A DNA stretch of 64,000 bases from Thalassotalea loyana (GTDB lineage Bacteria > Pseudomonadota > Gammaproteobacteria > Enterobacterales > Alteromonadaceae): positions 744,001-808,000 of the forward strand of contig NZ_BSSV01000001.1 in NCBI RefSeq assembly GCF_030161435.1. Direction: 5' to 3'. Shown here in pieces: positions 48,052 to 54,552 of this stretch (position 1 is the first letter of the stretch; every line of letters starts with the position of its first letter). The position numbers and the translations under genes are program-made. The notes beneath the pieces were generated by a model that was given only the letters and a program-made list of their open reading frames with translations, did no database searches and had not been told where the DNA came from.

Positions 48052-48312
48052 TTATTTTTTATATGTTGAAACCATGTTGTCAACTTTCTTATTAGCGTCA
48101 CTTGCAGCCATTTGGGCATCTTTTGCCATCATTTTAGCTTCATCGAGCGCACTCGCGTTTGCTTCTACTTTCCTTTCAAGTGCACTGACTTGGTTTGAAA
48201 GATTATTAACCTGATTTGATAACTGGTCTACTTTGCTCTCTAAACCACTTGTACTTGAACAACCAAACGCTAATAGAGCTAAACCTGTCACGGTAAGATT
48301 TCTCTTTAACAT
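48052..48312 (-). CDS. lpp: Lpp/OprI-type alanine-zipper lipoprotein
   Basis: An 86-residue lipoprotein. A signal sequence ends at 'LALLAFGCSS' (lipobox with an unusual Phe at -2), then a heptad-repeat coiled coil with Leu/Val/Ala at a/d positions ('LESKVDQLSNQVNNLSNQV', then 'ANASALDEAKMMAKDA'). It ends in 'STYKK'; the C-terminal lysine is where Lpp is linked to peptidoglycan. Length is close to E. coli Lpp (78). A strong terminator follows. Could also be an OprI-like major lipoprotein; both names mean the same fold. Confidence 0.85.
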   Translation of the reverse strand: MLKRNLTVTGLALLAFGCSSTSGLESKVDQLSNQVNNLSNQVSALERKVEANASALDEAKMMAKDAQMAASDANKKVDNMVSTYKK

Positions 48313-48416
48313 AATGTTTCCCTTAGTTATTGTTTCTTCTATAAGATAACTTTATTGTTATGCCTACTTTAACAATAGTTTATATTTTGTCCAATACAAT
48401 TCAGGAGAAGTATCAA

Positions 48417-48743
48417 CTAAGCATTATCAATAACATGCTTTATCAGTTCTTCCATCAGTTTCTTCTTGATTTCTAGCTGCTCACTTGGGTCGATATCATA
48501 CTTTTCGCCGAGTACTAGGTAATCATCACCACTCAAACTAACGGTGAGGCGAGGGCGCTTAGGACGACGGTTAATTGGTAATCCAAGTATTTGCCTAATT
48601 TGGTCTGATGGACTTAAACCGTGTGTTAGGGCCTCTTGGCGAATTGCAAGCTGGATTTTTTCATCCATATCAAAGGCAACTTGTGTTGCTTTTGCTGCCT
48701 TTATAGATGACTGCCATTTTTCAGGTACTTTACGGTTTGTCAT
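48417..48743 (-). CDS. Conserved small protein, possible ribbon-helix-helix DNA-binding protein
   Basis: A 108-residue protein I do not recognise by name. It seems to contain two strand-helix-helix units: about 20-55 ('QVAFDMDEKIQLAIRQEAL' and 'HGLSPSDQIRQILGL') and about 63-103 ('RPRLTVSLSGDDYLVL' and 'KYDIDPSEQLEIKKKL'), joined by a basic linker 'NRRPKRPR'. This pattern resembles a tandem ribbon-helix-helix protein, which suggests DNA binding, but the match is by eye. It is the last gene of the yjf-type operon, 2 bases after the DUF2491 gene, and might be the regulator of the palindromes found upstream of that cluster. Confidence 0.7.
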   Translation of the reverse strand: MTNRKVPEKWQSSIKAAKATQVAFDMDEKIQLAIRQEALTHGLSPSDQIRQILGLPINRRPKRPRLTVSLSGDDYLVLGEKYDIDPSEQLEIKKKLMEELIKHVIDNA

Positions 48744-48745
48744 GG

Positions 48746-49381
48746 TTAACTTCCGGGGAACATGTCCTTAATATCACTTGCTGGTCTAAACAGGGTCAGA
48801 AATACGTCAGTATCGCCATCTTGCCATACTTCAATATCTATCCCTTTACTTTCGTCGTCATTATACAACGAATACTGTTCAAATTGCTCACCAGAATCCT
48901 TGCCTTGATATGAAGAAATTGCCTGACTTCGATGATCTTTACGGTGGAAGTAGCCAACTTGAGCATAAGCTTGTCGATGATAGTGGTCATCCAGCCATTG
49001 ACCAAGTTCTGGATCTTTATTCATCGTGTTGAGTTCACAAGGATCTTCATCAAAAATTAAAGCAAATTGGTCTAAATCAAAAATGGCTTCGACATCATCA
49101 CGTTCAATCTCATAGGAAAATTTCAGGCAACTCTTATCGTCGGCGTCGAGTGTCATATAGATTTTCTCGCCGCTTGTACCCATAAGCACCCACTCGGTGT
49201 CGGTGCGATGCTCAAACTCATAACTATTAATTTCTACAACTTCTAATTGTTGCTTGCGTAGTTGTTCTGGTAACGCAAAACTATCACTTAACACAATGAT
49301 ATCTTTTATTTTTAGCTGATTAGCTTGGGTTAGCTGACGGGCAGGCTTTTCGTTACTGAATAACTTTTTTAAAAAACTCAT
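48746..49381 (-). CDS. yjfK: YjfK-like DUF2491 family protein
   Basis: A 211-residue soluble, acidic protein with no signal peptide or membrane span. Features: 'MSFLKKLFSNEKPARQL' start, 'TEWVLMGTSGEKIYMTLD' and a C-terminal 'GIDIEVWQDGDTDVFLTLFR', consistent with DUF2491. It lies directly after a PspA-like gene and a DUF2170-like gene, in the same order as E. coli yjfI-yjfJ-yjfK, which supports the assignment. Function unknown; it probably works with the PspA-like protein at the membrane. Confidence 0.78.
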   Translation of the reverse strand: MSFLKKLFSNEKPARQLTQANQLKIKDIIVLSDSFALPEQLRKQQLEVVEINSYEFEHRTDTEWVLMGTSGEKIYMTLDADDKSCLKFSYEIERDDVEAIFDLDQFALIFDEDPCELNTMNKDPELGQWLDDHYHRQAYAQVGYFHRKDHRSQAISSYQGKDSGEQFEQYSLYNDDESKGIDIEVWQDGDTDVFLTLFRPASDIKDMFPGS

Positions 49382-49432
49382 AGGGTACCTACTAAAACGC
49401 CGGCATAAAGCCGGCGATACAAGGTTTTAGAA

Positions 49433-50122
49433 TTACTTCTGTTTCGCTTTTAAACGCTCTAGAACAGAATTAGCGCTGTTGTCTTGTGCGCCAATACCAG
49501 CTGCTTTTAACTTAGCTTCTAGTGAATTATCAGACGTTTCCGACTCAAGCGTTTCCGCTGCCTTTAACTGGTCATCAAATTTTTGTTGTTTAGCTTTGAT
49601 TCGCTCTAATGAATCTTTTGCATTTAGCAACTTAGAGTTTGATGATGAGAAGTTGTCGGTAATTGCCGATGTTGCTTTTTGCACACTTTCAGTGGTTTTA
49701 ACCATTGAAAGCTGGCGCTTGTATTCGGTAATTTGACGTTCTGATTTTTTCACTAACTCTTTTAAACGCGCCGCGTTTCCTTCAAAGCTTTCTAGCGATT
49801 GCTGGTTTGTCGCAAGCTCGCTCTCAAGGCTAGCAATTTTCTCAGCAACTTCTAAAGCTAATGTTTCGTTACCTTGCTCAAGCGCTTGTGTAGCATAGCC
49901 TTCGTGCTCAGCAATCTCACGTTTAACGCGGTCAACTTCACGAGATGCTGACATTTGTTGTGCCATTACACCTGTTAAGTCACGTTTTGCTTTTGTTAAG
50001 TGATTTTCTGCATCACGAATTTCTTGTTCGAAAATACGTGTTGAATTTGCATCTACAATAGCTTCGCCAACTTCTGTTGCTCCACCACGTACTGCGGTCA
50101 TAATTTTCTTGAAAATGCTCAT
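49433..50122 (-). CDS. yjfJ: PspA/IM30 family protein (YjfJ-like)
   Basis: A 229-residue protein of the PspA/IM30 (ESCRT-III-like) family: almost wholly helical coiled coil, with an amphipathic N terminus 'MSIFKKIMTAVRGGATEVGEAI' that suits membrane contact. The rest shows long heptad runs ('AENHLTKAKRDLTGVMAQ', 'ESVQKATSAITDNFSSSNS'). Members stabilise damaged membranes. No PspF, PspB or PspC is nearby, so this is the YjfJ branch and not the classic phage-shock operon. Lies between the DUF2170 and DUF2491 genes. Confidence 0.9.
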   Translation of the reverse strand: MSIFKKIMTAVRGGATEVGEAIVDANSTRIFEQEIRDAENHLTKAKRDLTGVMAQQMSASREVDRVKREIAEHEGYATQALEQGNETLALEVAEKIASLESELATNQQSLESFEGNAARLKELVKKSERQITEYKRQLSMVKTTESVQKATSAITDNFSSSNSKLLNAKDSLERIKAKQQKFDDQLKAAETLESETSDNSLEAKLKAAGIGAQDNSANSVLERLKAKQK

Positions 50123-50142
50123 AATATACTCCTGATGGAAAC

Positions 50143-50556
50143 TTAAACGAGGTATTCACTCATATCATCGATAACTTCGATTGCGTTGTTACTAAGCACC
50201 GCAAGCTCGTGCTCAATATCGTGGAATGATGAATTCATCGACAACGCGCCAAAAATAACGTACTTGTCACCAATTTTAGAAAATGAAGACAACGGCATAG
50301 GTATATTCATTTCTAACATACTGGTATGCATCTCAGCTTGACTGTCTGGTTTTACTTCATCTTCACCCCATAAATAGGTGATACATAAAATTTGATCGTC
50401 GGTTACCGATACAAAAATCGGCAGTTCTTCACGACCAATAACAGAGATTTGTAATACATCTACTTCCCCAGCAATTGGCTGACAATCAAAAACTAATCCT
50501 GTATCTGAATTATCAGCTAGGGTGTTTAGATGATCTGCTATCTTATGAATATTCAT
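50143..50556 (-). CDS. yjfI: YjfI-like DUF2170 family protein
   Basis: A 137-residue soluble acidic protein matching the DUF2170 (YjfI) family: 'LPIFVSVTDDQILCITYLW' and 'MLEMNIPMPLSSFSKIGDKY' are the recognisable parts. Start is ATG 50556 (AGGA at 6-base spacing) rather than ATG 50568, which lacks an SD. First gene of the yjfIJK-like transcription unit; two palindromes lie 50-100 bases upstream. Function unknown. Confidence 0.78.
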   Translation of the reverse strand: MNIHKIADHLNTLADNSDTGLVFDCQPIAGEVDVLQISVIGREELPIFVSVTDDQILCITYLWGEDEVKPDSQAEMHTSMLEMNIPMPLSSFSKIGDKYVIFGALSMNSSFHDIEHELAVLSNNAIEVIDDMSEYLV

Positions 50557-50604
50557 GTTTATCCTCATGTAATAAGAAGCTCATTGGTTAACACCAAATT
50601 CCTA

Positions 50605-50621
50605 AAGACATAATATGTCTT
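50605..50621. promoter_or_regulatory. Palindromic operator candidate, site 1 (yjfI upstream)
   Basis: AAGACATA-A-TATGTCTT, a perfect 8-bp inverted repeat about a central base, 49 bases upstream of the yjfI start codon. On the minus strand it lies just downstream of the candidate promoter (TTGACA at 50656-50651 and TACATT 16 bases further). Confidence 0.7.
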
Positions 50622-50641
50622 GATGTCAAATGTAGCATTTA

Positions 50642-50654
50642 GACATATTATGTC
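50642..50654. promoter_or_regulatory. Palindromic operator candidate, site 2 (yjfI upstream, overlaps -35)
   Basis: GACATA-T-TATGTC, a perfect 6-bp inverted repeat with the same sequence as site 1. Centre-to-centre spacing to site 1 is 35 bases. On the minus strand it overlaps TTGACA, the candidate -35 of the yjfI operon, so occupancy would block RNA polymerase. Confidence 0.7.
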
Positions 50655-50671
50655 AAGTGATGTTTTCAATT

Positions 50672-52378
50672 TTATTGTAAATGAGCGTTATTTAATCCTT
50701 GTTGACTCTGCCACGCTTGCTGATGAAGCTGGTATATTGTGTGGCTACCTAAATAATTTATCGATATTTTGTCTTTATCTTGGTAGAAATTTTCCGGAAA
50801 TTCAAAAGCGGAAAGCACTAAATCCATTGTTAGCCACTGATGCTCAATGGGTAACTCGGTTAAATTAGCTAGGCGCTCATAAGGGCTTGCCCCTGTTTTA
50901 GCCGCAATTGTCCAACCCCATTCACCGAAACTTGGTACGTTGTCATGGTATTGCTGAACATGACTAAAACCCGCTGCTTCGACGGTGTTACCGATCGCGA
51001 TAAATGCATTTTTAGCGTGGTATGGGCTCGTTGATTGAATAGCAAGTAAGCCATCTCCAGAAAGCAATTGATTAACACGCGCATAGAAGTTAACGCTATA
51101 GAGCTTGTTTAAATCAGGATGGCTTGGGTCTGGTAAATCGATGATTACCGCATCAAAATAACGTTGTGCTTGTAACAATTCATCAATAGCTAAAAAGGCA
51201 TCAGCAGCAATAACCTCAACACGGGGATCAGAAAAACTTTGTTGGGTTAACGTTTCAAGCTGAGCGGCCAATTTTGTCGGCAAATGTGTTTTAGGCTCCC
51301 GAAATAATGACATTAGCTTAGCATCGAGATCAATCAAGGTAACCTTTTTGGGATTCCAACGTAATACATCTCTAAGCGCTAAACCATCACCACCACCAAT
51401 AATGAGAATGTTGTCTTGCCTTGCAGAGCCAGCAAGAACCGGCTCAACAAGGTAACCATGATAAATAAACTCATCGGAAGAAGAGAATTGTAAACGACCA
51501 TTTAGGTAGAAATTAATGACGGTGTCTTGATTGTGACCGAGTTTTCGTTCGGTAAATGTTATTTGCTGATAACGTGTTTTGTCCGAATAGACCACATTAT
51601 CGAGATAAAGTAGATTGCTCATTTGGTTGAGCCAATTATTTCCATGTTGAAACACGATAACAACTAATACTGAAAAAATGATATGGCCGATAAGTAGCAA
51701 GGTTCTTCGTTTTATCATTGACCAATAGCGAGATAAAAATAATAGACCTGCGAATAAGTTGATACTGGCTGTTATTGCGGCGGCCTCATTGATATCAATA
51801 GTGAGTAAAAATGTGACCCAGATTGCAGCACCTACACCGGCTCCTATATAGTCGGCACCATACATAGTTCCTAGGTTGTTTTCGAGATGTTTTTGATGAA
51901 CTATTTCACGTACACGAGCAATTAATGGGATTTCCATACCTATAAAGAAGCCCAATAAAAAGCCAAAGAAATATGGTGATTTCATTGCTAACCAATTAAC
52001 ACTTTTTATCCATCCCCCTTTTGGCATTGCATCGGGAGGAAGGGCAAAGGTGTCAGCAATTATCATTGGTAATAGTTGGCTTAGCGCAATCAATGCGCCA
52101 ATGATAAGAATGGATGTAGTGCCTAAAAAAGCGATGATGAGTTCAAGATAAAGGAAGCCATTAAAAGCACATTTCACAAACCGTGCAGCAAACGCACCAA
52201 CGCCCATGGCAACAATCATTAATCCAATCATGGTGTATATGGTGCTTTCCATGACACCTAGCACACGACCAGCGTAATGAGATAACAGGTATTCGTAAAT
52301 AAGACCACAGCCTGCAAGCAGTGCCATGGTCAGTATTAATAATGTGTCATCCCAAAAAAACTTCTTTGTATTGGGCAT
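50672..52378 (-). CDS. Membrane-bound polyamine aminopropyltransferase (SpeE-like)
   Basis: A 568-residue protein with an N-terminal membrane domain of about seven spans (1-220) and a C-terminal spermidine-synthase-like domain (about 270-525). The cofactor-binding motif is 'NILIIGGGDGLALRDVLR' and the catalytic region is 'FDAVIIDLPDPSHPDLNKLYS', with the Asp residues in place. It would use decarboxylated S-adenosylmethionine to add aminopropyl groups to a polyamine or another amine. The gene follows the DUF350 gene by 20 bases and is upstream of the palindrome-controlled yjfIJK unit. The substrate is unknown; the membrane domain suggests a role beyond cytosolic spermidine. Confidence 0.88.
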   Translation of the reverse strand: MPNTKKFFWDDTLLILTMALLAGCGLIYEYLLSHYAGRVLGVMESTIYTMIGLMIVAMGVGAFAARFVKCAFNGFLYLELIIAFLGTTSILIIGALIALSQLLPMIIADTFALPPDAMPKGGWIKSVNWLAMKSPYFFGFLLGFFIGMEIPLIARVREIVHQKHLENNLGTMYGADYIGAGVGAAIWVTFLLTIDINEAAAITASINLFAGLLFLSRYWSMIKRRTLLLIGHIIFSVLVVIVFQHGNNWLNQMSNLLYLDNVVYSDKTRYQQITFTERKLGHNQDTVINFYLNGRLQFSSSDEFIYHGYLVEPVLAGSARQDNILIIGGGDGLALRDVLRWNPKKVTLIDLDAKLMSLFREPKTHLPTKLAAQLETLTQQSFSDPRVEVIAADAFLAIDELLQAQRYFDAVIIDLPDPSHPDLNKLYSVNFYARVNQLLSGDGLLAIQSTSPYHAKNAFIAIGNTVEAAGFSHVQQYHDNVPSFGEWGWTIAAKTGASPYERLANLTELPIEHQWLTMDLVLSAFEFPENFYQDKDKISINYLGSHTIYQLHQQAWQSQQGLNNAHLQ

Positions 52379-52398
52379 AATTTATTTGGTTTTGTCGC

Positions 52399-53301
52399 CT
52401 ATGCCATCAGTGCTGTTAGGATGAGTGCGATTGAAATGCTGATAGCCATTTCTACACAAGCAACACCAATATTATGTTGTTGGTCGACTTCTTCAATTAA
52501 ATTAATACCTGCAAGCACGAGCTTTTTAGCAATTGTCGTTAAAATGGCAACGGTGATTGTCATAATAATGCCAAATACCATCCAGCCTAATAAATTCGGT
52601 AAAATAGCTTGGTCATTGTAGGCAAAGAAGTAACTTGCTGCCGTAACAGCTAAAGCTGTACTAATCACCTGACCGGCGTAACGAATTGCAATGGCCACCT
52701 GGCCATTTGCTAATGCTTCTTGCATACAATCCGCTTGATTATGCTTGGCATAGTGACGTTCTTTGATTCTAGTCACTATCACCAACACAGCTTGAGATAC
52801 AATAAAGCCCGACAAGATTGCAATAAATGTATAAATGGTTAAACCGTGCACCCATAAAAGTACCGCGCGAATAACAATAGCGGTCGCGATTGCACCGGCT
52901 GCATCAACAATACCCACACTGATGTTTCGATCGAGAATCAGCTGAGTTTTGTCTAAGTGCTGAAGCGCAAACTTATCGTGAATAAGGCGGCCAACTTTAA
53001 TCAGCACAATACCAAAGATACCGTAACTTAACATACCTATGGCTTCCCATAGGTAACTGTCTGCAGCTTCACCTGTAATGGCACCCGTTAACACTAATCC
53101 GAGTGCCAAAAAGCTACCCGCAACGCTGATCCCGAATGCAAAGTTATCCTGTTTTGAAAGTTCATCTGTCGTATTCACGTTGGCAGATAATCCAGAAATA
53201 AAACGCATTGCACCGAGTAATAAAATGGCTATTGATACATCGATTGCGAGGTATATCAAAAGCTCTTGGTTTACTGCACTAAATTCAATAAAGCTATTCA
53301 T
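52399..53301 (-). CDS. Double DUF350 membrane protein (YjfL-like)
   Basis: A 300-residue integral membrane protein with about eight spans and two DUF350 units, one in each half. Repeated motifs: 'QDNFAFGISVAGSFLALGL' in the first half and 'QQHNIGVACVEMAISISIA' in the second, plus a copy-like segment 'DRNISVGIVDAAGAIATA' in the middle. E. coli YjfL has one unit (about 130 residues), so this is a fused or duplicated form. It lies between the basic lipoprotein and the aminopropyltransferase. Function unknown. Confidence 0.84.
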   Translation of the reverse strand: MNSFIEFSAVNQELLIYLAIDVSIAILLLGAMRFISGLSANVNTTDELSKQDNFAFGISVAGSFLALGLVLTGAITGEAADSYLWEAIGMLSYGIFGIVLIKVGRLIHDKFALQHLDKTQLILDRNISVGIVDAAGAIATAIVIRAVLLWVHGLTIYTFIAILSGFIVSQAVLVIVTRIKERHYAKHNQADCMQEALANGQVAIAIRYAGQVISTALAVTAASYFFAYNDQAILPNLLGWMVFGIIMTITVAILTTIAKKLVLAGINLIEEVDQQHNIGVACVEMAISISIALILTALMA

Positions 53302-53309
53302 TGTTCTTC

Positions 53310-54269
53310 CTATTTGCCACGTCGAGTACCACGAGAGGTATTTGTTCTGCTGTTCCTAAAGCTAGCATTTTTCTTAGATTTACTAGCATATGCGCTTTTG
53401 TTTGTTGTTTTTTGAAAGCGATTCGCACTCGTTTGTGCCACTTTACTTTTTTGCGAGATGCTTGATGCGCCTGTTCTATTTTTGGCATAGGCACTTGTAT
53501 ATTTTTGGCCCTTGCTTTCAAACGACTTCCGAGTTCGATTATCGAGTCTTACTTGCTTTCGTAAATGGCTCGGTGAACTGTATCGAGTTCTTCCAAAGTC
53601 ACTGTAATAACTGTAATTTCGCTTGCGCCCCCAGTCATTGTAATAAACTCGTCGAGAGCCAAATAGATTATCCATTAGGGCATACATGCCGTACCATTCC
53701 CAAAATGAAAGTCCATTGCTCCCTGTTTGCCATTGGCCATAACTAGGATTGCCGATTAGCTGCTCTCCGATACCAAAGTCTTCAGCCCCATTTGCCACCA
53801 TACTCTGAGCTTTAGATAAAGCATTTACTCGAGGCAATACGCCGTCTGACATGTCAGCGAGCACATTTAGAGGGTCGCTTAATGCGTCAGAGAATAAGAC
53901 AGGATCTGCTGCTTGATAAATGTTGAGCAACTCTTGGTAGCGCTCTTCATTAGTACTGAATAGCTGAGGCATTGATTGGGCTTGTTCCAGCCGATCTTGT
54001 AACGCTTTATACAGAGGACCATTAGTCGTTGCGTCACGTGCGATGACGTTCACAATATCAACTAAGTCGGGTTTCGCTACTATTATTTTTTGTGCATATT
54101 GATTAATTAACTCGGCATTGGTTACTTGCCCAGAGGATAATGCTTGTCCCAGGGCTTCAACACGTTGCTGAGTTATTGGTGTTTGTTGCTCTATTTGTTC
54201 AACGACAGGGTCGGAACAAGCAGTTAGCAATAACACTAATAGAAAAGTCATGACCTTAAAAGGTTGCAT
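53310..54269 (-). CDS. Lipoprotein with strongly basic C-terminal tail, unknown function
   Basis: A 319-residue predicted lipoprotein: hydrophobic signal then 'VLLLTACSD' (lipobox, Cys about 18). Residues 30-180 are helical and acidic-to-neutral. From about 200 there is a Tyr/Arg-rich part ('RRVYYNDWGRKRNYSYYSDF'), and from about 235 to the end a low-complexity tail rich in Lys, Arg, Ser, Asn and Thr with almost no acidic residues. I do not recognise the family. It is the first gene of a unit with DUF350 and the aminopropyltransferase; a palindrome like those before yjfI lies 55 bases upstream. The start is taken at 54269 (AGGAG about 12 bases before); ATG at residue 7 is an alternative. Confidence 0.75.
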   Translation of the reverse strand: MQPFKVMTFLLVLLLTACSDPVVEQIEQQTPITQQRVEALGQALSSGQVTNAELINQYAQKIIVAKPDLVDIVNVIARDATTNGPLYKALQDRLEQAQSMPQLFSTNEERYQELLNIYQAADPVLFSDALSDPLNVLADMSDGVLPRVNALSKAQSMVANGAEDFGIGEQLIGNPSYGQWQTGSNGLSFWEWYGMYALMDNLFGSRRVYYNDWGRKRNYSYYSDFGRTRYSSPSHLRKQVRLDNRTRKSFESKGQKYTSAYAKNRTGASSISQKSKVAQTSANRFQKTTNKSAYASKSKKNASFRNSRTNTSRGTRRGK

Positions 54270-54324
54270 TTTTGTCTAGGCTCCTTCAAAAATGCCAAAG
54301 TAATCCATCATTTTTAGCATCTGT

Positions 54325-54337
54325 GACATAATATGTC
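54325..54337. promoter_or_regulatory. Palindromic operator candidate, site 3 (lipoprotein upstream)
   Basis: GACATA-A-TATGTC, identical in its 13-bp core to site 1 and, on the other strand, to site 2. It is 55 bases upstream of the lipoprotein gene, so the two transcription units of this cluster share the motif. Confidence 0.7.
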
Positions 54338-54552
54338 TAACTTTTATTGTTAAAGTTGATATATTTTAACGTCAGAGATCCTCATCAATGATAAGCTAAG
54401 TTTTGAGTGTATTGAACTTTTAAGTTTGTTTTTACAGTGATTTTTTACAAATTGACTCAAAGTATTCCGATAAAATAGGGTATTTCAAGAGATAAAACAA
54501 ACAACGCTCAAGATGCTGACAAATACTTTTCTGATCGTTAAGGAATCGCGCC

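Noticed and set aside
48746-50556. Classic phage-shock (psp) operon
   Set aside because: No pspF, pspB or pspC and no clear sigma-54 site next to it; the neighbours are those of the yjfIJK cluster.
50620-50868. 82-residue plus-strand open frame starting at the palindromes
   Set aside because: Most of it is antisense to the aminopropyltransferase C terminus; the palindromes fit better as operators for the minus-strand yjfI unit.
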